Source of the DNA: DATFVB01 sp963714035
Lineage (GTDB): Bacteria; Acidobacteriota; Thermoanaerobaculia; UBA5066; DATFVB01
Length of the DNA: 64,000 nucleotides
NCBI GenBank assembly: GCA_963714035.1
Contig: OY970224.1
Span: 3,286,001-3,350,000 of the forward strand
Reading direction: 5' to 3'
The translations under genes were made by a program, and so were the position numbers. The number at the start of each line of letters is the position of its first letter. The first letter of the stretch is position 1. The notes beneath the pieces are model-generated. The model was given only the letters and a program-made list of their open reading frames with translations, was not told the DNA's origin and made no database searches. Positions 1-8,300 of this stretch are shown one piece after another.

Positions 1-123
1 AGTCCTTGTGATCGCTGTCACCGGAGGAGTGCGGCTTATCGCGGGGAAGCAACCTACATAGTCTGTCGGCGACATGGCACGCTTACTAAAGTTCAGGTGG
101 GGACGGTCTTCCATTGACATATT

Positions 124-252
124 ATGGAGCGCAGGGTGGCACGGCAAGCACGAATCGAATTCCCGGGTACGCTATATCACGTCATCTCCCGGCTGTTGCT
201 CTGCCCCCTGCTGTGGTCTGGGGTCAGATCTGTGTTATATGGTATAGCCTGA
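124..252 (+). pseudogene. 5' remnant of a RAYT/Y1 transposase
   Basis: An ATG at 124 opens a reading frame whose first 23 codons include ARQARIEFPGTLYHVISR. This is the typical N-terminus of REP-associated tyrosine transposases and closely resembles the intact copy that starts at 259. After codon 23 the similarity stops, at the place where the terminal repeat of the downstream element begins, and the frame closes at 250-252. The upstream bases contain a TGGGGACGGTCTT-like stretch (about 98-110), which may be this older element's own end. I read it as a RAYT gene broken by insertion or deletion next to a second RAYT element. It has no HxH or catalytic Tyr and cannot be active. Confidence 0.6.
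217..246. repeat. left terminal repeat of the RAYT element
   Basis: This stretch reads TGGGGTCAGATCTGTG followed by TTATAT. It is the inverted complement of the repeats downstream of the transposase gene (1204-1227 and 1258-1281), which read TATAATAC/AAGATCTGACCCCA. The pair therefore encloses the transposase gene at 259-1203 in opposite orientation, as expected for the ends of a RAYT-type element. Confidence 0.7.
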
Positions 253-258
253 TTCCTG

Positions 259-1203
259 ATGGCTCGACCGTTGCGACTGGAGTTCGAGGGCGCCCTGTAC
301 CACGTCACGAGCCGTGGCAACGAGAGAAGCTCGATCTTTCGTGACGATTCGGACCGGTCAAAGTTTCTCGGGTATCTGGGTTCGGTCGTCGAGAGAGAGC
401 GCTGGGTGCTCCATGCTTACTGCCTCATGGGCAACCACTACCACCTGCTCGTAGAAACGCCACTGGGAAACCTGAGCCGAGGAATGCAGCGGCTCAATGG
501 TCGGCATACGCAGGCCTTCAACTTCCGGCATCGCCGGTCGGGGCACCTCCTGCAGGGCCGTTTCAAGGCGATTCTGGTCGACCGCGAGCCGTATTTGCTG
601 GAGCTCACGCGCTACATCGTTTTGAACCCCGTGAGGGCGGGGTTGGCGGAAAGCGCCGGAGGTTGGCTCTGGAGCAACTACCGGGCGACCTCCGGGCGGT
701 CGAGCGCGCCGCGGTGGCTGGAGATCGACTGGACGCTTTCGCAATTTTCGTCTCGACGGAGTGTGGCACGCGAGTCCTACCGTCGATTCGTCTCCGAGGG
801 GAAGGGCGCCGCGTCACCTTTTCGCGATCTGGCCGGGCAGATTTATCTCGGGAGCGAAGAATTCCTCAAGCAGATGGACGCGAGGCTCCGGGGGCAGTCG
901 ATCGACCCGGAGGTACCTTCGGCCCAGCGAAGGCCCTGGCGAACTGACGTGGGCGCCATCAAAAGGAATGTAGCGAAAGAGTATGGCGTGCAGGAGGCCG
1001 ATCTGACTCGCCGGCGGGGCGGCGAGGAGAAAATGGCTGCGATCTACCTTACGCGGAAGCTCACGAACCTGACCCTTGCCGCGATCGGGAACGAATTCGG
1101 TGTGCGAGCTTCCTGGGTGGGGCAGGTGGCGGCTAGAGTCGAGCGAGACCGGGGAGGCATAGGCCGCCGGGCGCGACTACTCTGCAAACAGCTGGCGGGC
1201 TAA
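259..1203 (+). CDS. REP-associated tyrosine (Y1/HUH) transposase
   Basis: The 314-residue protein begins MARPLRLEFEGALYHVTSRG, the standard opening of the Y1_Tnp/RAYT family. The HUH metal site is MGNHYHLL (His60 and His62). The likely catalytic tyrosine is Tyr119 in LTRYIVLNPVRAGL. Residues about 225-300 form a helical C-terminal domain resembling the DnaA DNA-binding domain (IYLTRKLTNLTLAAIGNEFG), seen in a subset of RAYTs. Members nick and join single-stranded DNA at palindromic REP-like ends. Inverted TGGGGTCAGATCT repeats flank the gene and the right end is duplicated in tandem. Length is at the long end for RAYTs because of the extra domain. The frame and key residues are intact, so it may be active. 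Confidence 0.9.
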   Translation: MARPLRLEFEGALYHVTSRGNERSSIFRDDSDRSKFLGYLGSVVERERWVLHAYCLMGNHYHLLVETPLGNLSRGMQRLNGRHTQAFNFRHRRSGHLLQGRFKAILVDREPYLLELTRYIVLNPVRAGLAESAGGWLWSNYRATSGRSSAPRWLEIDWTLSQFSSRRSVARESYRRFVSEGKGAASPFRDLAGQIYLGSEEFLKQMDARLRGQSIDPEVPSAQRRPWRTDVGAIKRNVAKEYGVQEADLTRRRGGEEKMAAIYLTRKLTNLTLAAIGNEFGVRASWVGQVAARVERDRGGIGRRARLLCKQLAG

Positions 1204-1281
1204 ATGTATAATACAGATCTGACCCCAAAGGCGGCGTGCAAACAGCTGGCGGGCTAAATGTATAATAAAGATCTGACCCCA
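1183..1281. repeat. tandem copy of the RAYT element right end
   Basis: Two 45-base units, 1183-1227 and 1237-1281, differ at one position and are separated by 9 bases. Each unit contains the last codons of the transposase (CAAACAGCTGGCGGGCTAA) followed by TGTATAATAC/AAGATCTGACCCCA. The second unit copies both the gene's 3' end and its terminal repeat. This is what slippage or one-ended transposition at the right end would leave. Confidence 0.8.
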
Positions 1282-1360
1282 GTTCGTCCGTGTATTTAGG
1301 ACGTCGCCGACGAGTAATACGGGGGGATGCGCGGCGCATCTCTCCGGGGCCGCGATGATG

Positions 1361-1431
1361 GACGCGCCGCGTCATCCTTGGTCGGCCTCCTCGTGGGTCA
1401 AGAAGCGATAACCCCGGCGGGGCATGAGGTC
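1361..1431 (-). pseudogene. fragment of a copy of the small gene at 3478-3687
   Basis: On the minus strand this reads DLMPRRGYRFLTHEEADQG and then stops. The intact protein at 3478-3687 reads DLVPRGVYRFLTHEEADEW at the matching place. A one-base loss after the Asp codon shifts the frame so that the following MTR is read out of phase. Only about 24 codons are recognisable. It is an eroded second copy of that gene, or the residue of a duplication spanning 1.4-3.6 kb. Confidence 0.6.
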
Positions 1432-1449
1432 GTTTACCCCAGAACCTCC

Positions 1450-1455
1450 TATAAT
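1450..1455 (+). promoter_or_regulatory. probable -10 box for the 1494 gene
   Basis: A consensus TATAAT lies 38 bases before the ATG at 1494. The ATG is preceded by GAAGGAAC, a serviceable ribosome binding site. No convincing -35 is visible. The downstream gene would have a leader of about 30 bases. Confidence 0.4.
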
Positions 1456-1493
1456 CGAGCCGGGGATCCGCGGAGTCCCGGCGAAGGAACGGC

Positions 1494-1868
1494 ATGTCCA
1501 CGAACATTCGAATCATCTCGGCCCGCGACTTCGTCAGAGCCACGCCCGACGGTCAGTTCGACTTCGAAAAGAGCATGAGCTTCCTGATTTCCGTCGCTTC
1601 GGCCTCGTCCGCGGTGAACGACCACGAAATCCTGATCGACACCAGAAAGACCGACTGCGAGTTGACCCCCTCCGAGCTGTGGACTCTCGCGGCGGAGCTC
1701 GACGGTCGACGCCGCGCGTTCTCGGGGCGCACCGCCGTGCTGTGTCCCGGCGAACGGTTCGACCAGGCCGGCTTCTTCGCGTTGTGCGCGCACAACCGTG
1801 GATTCCGGGTCAAGGCGTTCACGTCGTTCGAAGAAGCCATCGACTGGTTGCTGGGAACCCCGAACTGA
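1494..1868 (+). CDS. hypothetical protein, SpoIIAA/STAS-like fold
   Basis: This 124-residue soluble protein has no signal peptide or membrane segment. The pattern of alternating strands and helices (EILIDTRKTDCELTPSELWTLAAEL, then FSGRTAVLCPGE, then FRVKAFTSFEEAIDWLLG) resembles small SpoIIAA-like/STAS-related proteins common in environmental bacteria. The C-terminal phrase AFTSFEEAIDWL is typical of that group. It stands alone, with a TATAAT box and a ribosome binding site (GGAAC) upstream. The role is unknown; the family assignment rests on sequence look and is moderate. Confidence 0.65.
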   Translation: MSTNIRIISARDFVRATPDGQFDFEKSMSFLISVASASSAVNDHEILIDTRKTDCELTPSELWTLAAELDGRRRAFSGRTAVLCPGERFDQAGFFALCAHNRGFRVKAFTSFEEAIDWLLGTPN

Positions 1869-2171
1869 ACGCCGTCTTCCCGCTTCCTTAGCCGGCCCGA
1901 CAGTCCTCGCCTCCCGCCGATCACGACGCAACGAGGCTTCTGATCCGTTTCTGCGAGTCGCGTATATCCGACGTTTAGGCGCGCAAGCGTAACGTTCCGC
2001 GTCAGGCCGGAGGCGTCAGCGTGCAGACGGATGCCCGTACCTCGTCATCGAGCGTTTTCTTGAAGTCGTCGCCGTCTGCGGGATGGTGACGGTGGGCACA
2101 TCGCCGACTCGAGCGAGGGGCCGGTTCCGCCGTCAATCAGGGGATTCGACGCCGGAAGGGCAACGTCCCGA
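1869..2171. other. intergenic, possible gene remnant
   Basis: No complete gene is visible. On the minus strand, roughly 2001-2075, a frame reads GDDFKKTLDDEVRASVC and ends shortly after at a stop. It looks protein-like and may be the C-terminal scrap of a lost gene, but I cannot name a family. The rest shows nothing recognisable. Confidence 0.3.
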
Positions 2172-2864
2172 TTGACTCGAACATCCCTCGTCTGTGCGTT
2201 CCTGCTCCTTTCGCGCGCCGCTGTCGCCCAGGTCGATCTCGGCATCGTGGGCGGGATCGCGTTCGCCGGGCGACAGGACGTGACGATCGAGCAGCGAAGC
2301 GCGCCGGAGGGTTCGGTGGTCTCGGTGACCCAGGAGCCGGATCTCACCGTCGCGCACGGGGACGCGTGGGGCGTGACCCTCACGCGCTGGACTCGCCGCC
2401 ATCCCTCGCTCGGGTTCAATCTGGACTTTCTCTACTGGAGGAACTCCCTCACGCTGACCGGCGCAGATCCTTCCGGAAGTCGCCGCACGCTTCATCAGGA
2501 GCGCACGGGGCTCTTCCCGTCTCTGGCGGCGCGGCTTCCGCTGACCGCTGCCGGGAACGGAGCGGCGCTCTACGGGACTTTTGGAATCGGCGCCGTCGAC
2601 AGCCATCTGATCCACGGTGACCAGCGGCTCGGGGTGGGGTTTTCGATGGCGGCGGGATTATCGGTTCCGCTCGTGCGCGATAAGGTTCTTCTCCACCTGG
2701 AGGCGCGCTACCTCATCACCCACGACTACGATTCCGACGATTCGAACGATCAGAACCTGGAGTTTTCGGGCTCTCCCTCGTGGACGACGGCCCGGCGGGT
2801 ATTCGGAGGGCACCAGGACACCCGGTTCCTTCCGGTGCTCCTCGGCCTGTTCGTCCGGTTCTGA
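2172..2864 (+). CDS. outer-membrane beta-barrel-like protein
   Basis: The 230-residue product begins with a signal peptide (MTRTSLVCAFLLLSRAAVAQ, likely cleaved after AQ). The remainder alternates hydrophobic and polar residues in short strands (LGFNLDFLYWRNSL, AALYGTFGIGAVDS, VLLHLEARYLI) and ends in a terminal aromatic, GLFVRF. This is the signature of small outer-membrane barrels recognised by the BAM machinery. The start is a TTG at 2172, with GGAAGGG about 13 bases upstream. No sequence family is recognised. A location in the outer membrane is inferred from the C-terminal Phe and strand pattern. Confidence 0.65.
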   Translation: MTRTSLVCAFLLLSRAAVAQVDLGIVGGIAFAGRQDVTIEQRSAPEGSVVSVTQEPDLTVAHGDAWGVTLTRWTRRHPSLGFNLDFLYWRNSLTLTGADPSGSRRTLHQERTGLFPSLAARLPLTAAGNGAALYGTFGIGAVDSHLIHGDQRLGVGFSMAAGLSVPLVRDKVLLHLEARYLITHDYDSDDSNDQNLEFSGSPSWTTARRVFGGHQDTRFLPVLLGLFVRF

Positions 2865-3028
2865 GCGGGCGGATCGTTCGCGTCTTGATTGGCCGTCCCG
2901 GTTCCGTGGACGGTCTTCTAATCCATCAAGGAGGCGATGGCAGATCGACAGCGGTTCGGATTCTCCGGCATGTGTGAAGTTATCTCCCTGGGCGAGTGGT
3001 TGCCCGGCCACGCTATCCGCGGCGTGGA

Positions 3029-3532
3029 TCAGGGGGTCGGGCGCCTTCTGGCCTCGACAAGGCGTTCGAGGAAGGCAACGTCCGCTCGGTCCGACGGACG
3101 GTAAGTCTGCTTCGTGCGAATCAAGGTGTTCGGCGACGCTACGGGAATCACGACCCCGTCGATCTCCTTCTGTTCGATCCCCGCTTCCAGTGCGTCGCGG
3201 TAAGTGACGCCACATGCCGAACCCATGAGATCGACGACGACTTCGTCCGCGACTCGGACGACCCCGTAGCGTTCGATGTCGTTGGCTTGAATCTCGAGGA
3301 CGGCACGATCCGGCAGGAACGAAAGCGCCGCGCGGAGTCGCTGAAGGTTTTCGGGTCCCGGGTCGACGAGAAGATCGATGTCCTTTGTCGTTCGGACCGC
3401 GCCGTGGAAAATGACGGCGAACCCGCCGATGAGGAGGTAGGAGGCGCCAGCCGCATTGAGCGACCGGCAGAGCGCCGTTACGTCCGCGACTTCCGGCGCT
3501 CGAGAGTATTCACGATCTCTCGCGTCATCCAC
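3029..3532 (-). CDS. nucleotidyltransferase of the MNT/AbiEii type
   Basis: The 167-residue protein carries the nucleotidyltransferase fingerprint: LLIGGFAVIFHG followed by TTKDIDLLVD, i.e. GG-x-A and D-x-D metal ligands. Such small proteins act as NTP transferases, often as the antitoxin or toxin half of two-gene modules. I place the start at a GTG (3532) preceded by GAAGAGG. An open frame extends upstream to 3703, but it only shadows the 69-codon gene at 3478-3687, which this gene overlaps by 55 bases. The overlap suggests translational coupling. The C-terminal part (NTLIRTKQTYRPSDRADVAFL) matches nucleotidyltransferases used as antitoxins. Partner and substrate are unknown. Confidence 0.75.
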   Translation of the reverse strand: MDDARDREYSRAPEVADVTALCRSLNAAGASYLLIGGFAVIFHGAVRTTKDIDLLVDPGPENLQRLRAALSFLPDRAVLEIQANDIERYGVVRVADEVVVDLMGSACGVTYRDALEAGIEQKEIDGVVIPVASPNTLIRTKQTYRPSDRADVAFLERLVEARRRPTP

Positions 3533-3687
3533 TCGTCGGCCTCTTCGTGGGTCAAGAACCGATAGACCCCCCGGGGCACGAGGTCCCGGCCCCGAATCGA
3601 GAGCATCGTTCGCTGCAGAACTCTCGCTTCCTCGACAGGGTCCCCGCCTTCGGCACGGCGTCCCACGGTCTTCATCGAGACATCCAC
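3478..3687 (-). CDS. small conserved protein upstream of nucleotidyltransferase
   Basis: This 69-residue basic protein (MDVSMKTVGRR...RFLTHEEADEWMTREI) lies upstream of the nucleotidyltransferase gene and overlaps it. No catalytic motif is visible. A broken second copy at 1361-1431 shows that the sequence is part of a repeated unit in this genome. In arrangement it resembles the first gene of a toxin-antitoxin-like pair, but I do not recognise the family. An alternative start is the second Met, four codons in. Confidence 0.55.
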   Translation of the reverse strand: MDVSMKTVGRRAEGGDPVEEARVLQRTMLSIRGRDLVPRGVYRFLTHEEADEWMTREIVNTLERRKSRT

Positions 3688-3794
3688 GAAGTGAGTCTAG
3701 CAAAACACACGTCGTCCGGCCGTTTCACCGCGGCTTTTGATCCTTCACGACTGTTTCGGTCAACGCTCGCGGGCGATTCTCGCTCGAGCAAAAA

Positions 3795-3820
3795 AAGAGC
3801 CCGCCATGCGGCGGGCTCTT
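3795..3820 (-). terminator. Rho-independent terminator for the 3838-4470 gene
   Basis: A perfect 11-base-pair stem AAGAGCCCGCC/GGCGGGCTCTT encloses the loop ATGC. On the minus strand it is followed by a run of T residues (complement of 3788-3796). It lies 18 bases past the stop of the minus-strand gene at 3838-4470. Confidence 0.85.
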
Positions 3821-3837
3821 CGAATCGGGAGTCGCCG

Positions 3838-4470
3838 CTACTGCTGGTCCGGAGGAACGGTCGTCTCCGTCACCGTGACCCGCTTGACGACGGGCTGCTC
3901 GCTCGAGCTGACGGGAACCGTGTAGATCCTCACCTTCTTGCCGATCCGGATCGAGCTCGGCGCCTGCGACGCGTCGGTCATGATGTAGGTGACCTTCTTG
4001 CCGTGGTGGCCTTCGATCGTGATCGACTTCCCGGGCTCGTAGGCGCTGACGGTCCCGTAGACGGTCGTCTCGCGGGTGGTCGTCATGTTGCCGTTCTCGT
4101 CCATCCGGCGGGTTTCCGTCGTCTGGCGCGCGCGGCCATCCGAATCCACGTCGTTCGTGACGAACCGCGAAACCGTCGTCGTTCCCGGCTCCGTCGTCAG
4201 GGTGACGACCTTGCCGACGGCGACGTCGCCCGGCACTTCGACCGTGGGGGTCAGGATGAAGCTGGTTTCACGGCCGTGGTCGCGCAGCACGATCACGTGG
4301 CCGGGTTCCATCCTCACGACCGAGCCGCGGTAGGTCGTGGTCGTCGTGGTGGTCGTCGTCGGCGCGGACTCGTCCGGCACCGCCGTCGTATCGCTCTGGG
4401 CACTCTGGGCGCGGGCAAGGGCACAGACCCCCACCGCGGCGCCGATCAAGAGAAGCAGTCTCGTTTTCAT
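3838..4470 (-). CDS. exported Thr-rich protein with two repeated domains
   Basis: The 210-residue product starts with a signal peptide (MKTRLLLLIGAAVGVCALARA) and then a nine-Thr run. Two similar domains of about 50 residues follow. One is YRGSVVRMEPGHVIVLRDHG...VGKVVTLTTEPG. The other is VYGTVSAYEPGKSITIEGHHG...IGKKVRIYTVP. Each looks like a small beta barrel, and the pair probably arose by internal duplication. The start follows an ideal AAAGGAGG ribosome binding site, and a strong terminator lies just past the stop, so this is a single-gene transcript. It is probably periplasmic or surface-exposed; the function is unknown. Confidence 0.75.
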   Translation of the reverse strand: MKTRLLLLIGAAVGVCALARAQSAQSDTTAVPDESAPTTTTTTTTTYRGSVVRMEPGHVIVLRDHGRETSFILTPTVEVPGDVAVGKVVTLTTEPGTTTVSRFVTNDVDSDGRARQTTETRRMDENGNMTTTRETTVYGTVSAYEPGKSITIEGHHGKKVTYIMTDASQAPSSIRIGKKVRIYTVPVSSSEQPVVKRVTVTETTVPPDQQ

Positions 4471-4618
4471 CGATCCTCCTTTCGAGGAATTCCGTCTTTC
4501 CGACCGGGACCTCCGGCCGCAAGCCGATAAGGAGGAGCAATCACGATGCCGGAAAGGGCCTTTCCGCCGGAAGTGTCAGATATACAAATTTCGTCGAGCG
4601 GACGGACCTTCCCGAACG

Positions 4619-5338
4619 TCACCGTCCGAGAAAGTGCCGCTCGACTCTCGCCAGGTCTTCCGCCGTGTCGACGCTCCACGTGTCGGACGGGGATTCGGCG
4701 ACGTGGATGTCGATCCCGTTCTCGAGGAACCGAAGCTGTTCCAGCCGCTCCGCGATTTCGAGCGGTGAGGGCGGCAGGGACGCGAAGCGATCGAGCGCGT
4801 CCCGCCGATACGCATAGAAACCGAGGTGCTTGCGGAAATCCGGGCCGGTCCCGTCGCGGTCGAACGGAATCGGCGAACGGGAGAAGTAGAGGGCTCGCCC
4901 ATCGCGGCGCACGACGACCTTGACGGTGTTCGGGTCGGAAACCGCGCCGGCCGGAATCGGCAGCGCGAGCGTCGAGATCGCCACGTCGGAACGATCGAAC
5001 GGCGAGAGCAGGGAATCGATGTGCGCGCCCGTCACCATCGGCTCGTCTCCCTGAATGTTGACGTAGACGTCGGCGGGAAATCGCGCGGCGATCTCCCGGA
5101 TGCGGTCCGTTCCGGAGACGTGATCGGACGAGGTCATCTCGGCGTCGATGCCCCGCGCGCGGCAGTATTCGAGGATTTCGGGCGCGTCGGTCGCGACGAG
5201 GAGGCGCGAGAGCCGGCCGCACGCGCGAGCGCCTTCCCAGACCCTCTCAACCATCGCCTTTCCGGCGATCTGTGCGAGCGGCTTCCGCGGCAGACGAGTC
5301 GAGCCCAGCCGCGAGGGGATCACGCCGACGATTTTCAC
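4619..5338 (-). CDS. kdsB: 3-deoxy-manno-octulosonate cytidylyltransferase
   Basis: KdsB activates Kdo with CTP to give CMP-Kdo for lipopolysaccharide inner-core synthesis in the cytosol. The 239-residue length is close to the usual 245-255. Signature motifs are VIPSRLGSTRLPRKPL (nucleotide-binding loop), ISDHVSGTDRI-type sequence in the middle (here SSDHVSGTDRIRE), NIQGDEP (CTP and metal) and HLGFYAYRRD. The start is a GTG at 5338; the much longer open frame running upstream to 8569 only shadows the opposite-strand gene. Its presence is the clearest evidence that the organism makes an LPS-type outer membrane. It is divergent from the FG-GAP gene at 5390, with 51 bases between the starts. Confidence 0.95.
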   Translation of the reverse strand: MKIVGVIPSRLGSTRLPRKPLAQIAGKAMVERVWEGARACGRLSRLLVATDAPEILEYCRARGIDAEMTSSDHVSGTDRIREIAARFPADVYVNIQGDEPMVTGAHIDSLLSPFDRSDVAISTLALPIPAGAVSDPNTVKVVVRRDGRALYFSRSPIPFDRDGTGPDFRKHLGFYAYRRDALDRFASLPPSPLEIAERLEQLRFLENGIDIHVAESPSDTWSVDTAEDLARVERHFLGR

Positions 5339-5376
5339 GGCGCGGGATGTTACCCCACCGCCCGGGGTGGTCCGGG

Positions 5377-5382
5377 TAAGAT
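5377..5382 (+). promoter_or_regulatory. -10-like box, possibly leaderless start
   Basis: TAAGAT ends seven bases before the ATG at 5390, in the short divergent gap with kdsB. No ribosome binding site precedes the ATG. The geometry fits a transcript that begins at or next to the start codon. Confidence 0.35.
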
Positions 5383-5389
5383 CGCGCCG

Positions 5390-8300
5390 ATGATTCGGGC
5401 GATTTCCGCGCTGACGGCGCTGGCACTCTCCCTCGCGCCGTCGATCGCGGCGGTTTCCGGCTCGGCGCTCTCGCCCGACCGCGCCGCCGAGATCCTCGCG
5501 CTGAAGAACCGCGGGCTCGCGGAGCTCGAGGAAGGGAAGAACGCCGAGGCCCAGACCGCCTTCGCGAAGCTCGCCGAGCTCGTGCCGGCCGAGCCCCTTC
5601 CCTTCGCCGACGGGGCGATCGCGGCACTTCGCGGGAGCGATCCGGCGACGGCTGCCCGGCTCCTCGCCCGCGCGGAATCCGCGGGCCCTCCGCGCGCCGA
5701 TCTCTTCGCCATCGCGGCCGCGATTGCCGAAGCGAAGAACGATGCCGCCGGCGCGCGCGCCATGCTCGGGAAGGCCGCGGCGCTCTCGCCGAAGGACCTC
5801 GAATCGCGGTGGCGCTGGATCCGGTCCGCCGAGCTCGACCCTTCGGCGAAGAGCGACGTCGCCGCGATTTCCCGGTATCTCTCGGAGATCGTCCGGGAGT
5901 CGCCCGCGAGCGTCCCCGCCTGGATGAAGCTCCTCCTCGTCCGGATCTCGGCCGGGGACGCCGCCGGCGCCCGGGACGCCGAGGCGACGCTCGAAAGGAT
6001 CCTCGCTCCCGCCGATGCCCGCGTCGCGAAGTTCCTCGACGACGGCCGCGGACTGCTGCTGGCCGGCAAGCTCCCGGAAGCCGGGCTCAAGTTCCGGATC
6101 GCCGAGAACCTCCTGCGCGTGACGGACCGCTACCGGCAGTCGCTCTCGGAGCTCTACACGGAGATCGTGGGGATGCCGCTCGAAGCGTTCTCCCCGGCCT
6201 TCGAGGAGAGCCTTCGGCCGCGGGCGGGAGCGCCGATCCCGATTTCGTTTTCCGAGAAGCGCGCGCGGCCGGAGCTCGATCCGGAGCGTCTCGCGCGGGT
6301 CGTCGATCTCGCCAACGACGGCCGCCCGCAGCCGTACGCGATCCCGGCCCCGTTCCGGGACGCCGTTTTTTCCGACCTCGATCTCGACGGCGATCTCGAC
6401 GTGTACCTCTTCGGCTCGGGCGGCCCCGACCGCCTGATGCGGAACAACCTCGACGGAACGTGGACGGACGTTTCGGCGGCGACCGGCGACGCGTCGTTCT
6501 CGAGCTCGCGCTGCGTCGCCGCGGACGTCGATCGCGACGGCGACCCGGACCTCGTGTGCGTGACGTCCCGCGGAGCGCTCGAGATCCGGTCGAACCTGCG
6601 GCAGGGCCGCTTCGAGACGATCCGGACGGGAGTCGAGAACGCGGTCGACGTCGCCGTCGCCGATCTCGACGCCGACGGCCGGCCCGATCTCGTCGTCGCG
6701 ACGAAGACCGGCCTCGTCCTTCTGGTGAACCGAGGCGGCGGGAGGCTCGAACGCGCCGCGGGCGGCGACCTCGCGAAGCTGCCCGCGGGCTTCGTTCCCC
6801 GGCGTGTCGAGCTGGCGGATCTCGACAACGACGGTTTCCCCGACGTGATCGTGGGCGGGGAAGAGGGGCTCGCGATCTGGCGAAACGCCGGCCTCGACAC
6901 GTTCACCTGGTGGCCGATCGCGCCGAAGGGCGTCGGCCGGGTCGATGCGATCGCCGCGGAGGACGCCGACGGCGACGGCGACCTCGACCTCGTGATCTCC
7001 GAAGCGGGGAGGACCCGCCTGTTCGAAAACGAAGGCGGAAACGCGAACGACTGGCTCGACGTCGTTCTCGAGGGGCTCGCTTCCGGCTCGGGCAAGGTGA
7101 ACCGGCAGGGGATCGGATCTCTCGTCGAAGTGAAGGCGGGAAACCTCTACGTCGCCCGCACCGTTTCCACGCCGCCGACGCACTTCGGCCTCGGGAAACG
7201 CGGGAAGGCGGACGTCGTCCGCTGCGTCTGGACCAACGGCATCCCGCAGAACCTGATGGATCAGAAGGGAAGAACGACCGTCCGCGAAGTCCAGCAGCTC
7301 AAGGGCTCCTGTCCGTTCGTGTACGCGCGCGACGGGAGGACCGGGCGCTGGAGCTTCGTTTCCGATGCGCTCGGCCGGGCGCCGATCGGCCTGCTGTACG
7401 ACGGCGTCCATCTCGCCGGCGCGGACCCGCGCGAGTGGCTGAAGATCGGCGGGCAAATGCTCGCTCCCGACTCGCGGGGCGTTCTCGCGATCGACTACAC
7501 CGAGGAGCTCTGGGAGGCGGCCTTCCTCGACATGGCGCGCCTCGTCGCCGTCGATCACCCCGCGGGAACCGACTTCGTGCCGAACGAGCGGATGGTCCCC
7601 GGCGTTCTCGAAAAGAAGATCTTCACCGTCGCCCGCCCGCGGCCGGTCGCGCGGGCGCTCGAGGACGGAGAAGACGTCACCGATCTCCTGCGCGCGGCGG
7701 ACCACCGCTACGTGGTTCCCGGGCGGGAGACCGCCTACCAGGGCGTCCGCAGCGAGCACGCGCTCGAGCTCGATCTCGGGCCGATTGGACGTGGCAGTGG
7801 CGGCGAGCCACTCACGAAGAGCAATGGCGGCGAGCCACTCACGAAGAGCAGTGGCGGCGAGCCACTCACGAAGAGCAGTGGCGGCAAGCCACTCAGGAAG
7901 ACGAGCCGGGTGATGCTGTATCTCGACGGCTGGATCTTCTATACGGACACGTCGATCAACGTTTCGATCGCGCAGCGGCGCGACGTCCATCCGCTCGCGC
8001 CCGTTCTCGAAGTCCCCGACGGAAAGGGAGGCTGGCGGATCGCGATCGCCGCGCTCGGCTTCCCGGCCGGAAAAACGAAGACGATGCCGGTGGACCTCAC
8101 CGGGATCGTCGATCCGCGCGATCCGCGGGTCCGGATCCGCACGACGATGGCGATCTGGTGGGACCAGGCGTTCGTGACGGTCGACGACCCGGCGGTCGAC
8201 GTTCACACGACGGAGCTCTCGCCGGCCCGGGCGATGCTCTCGTTCCGTGGATTCTCGCGGCGCTATCGCGAGACGCCCGACGGCCCCGAGCTCTTCGACC

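Noticed and set aside
1133..1543. Minus-strand open frame with duplicated GSDLYYTFSPPAVC
   Set aside because: It arises from translating the tandem RAYT right ends; not a protein-coding gene.
4320..4365. GTCGTCGTGGTGG-rich stretch resembling a microsatellite
   Set aside because: It encodes the Thr run just after the signal peptide of the exported protein at 3838-4470, so it is coding low complexity.
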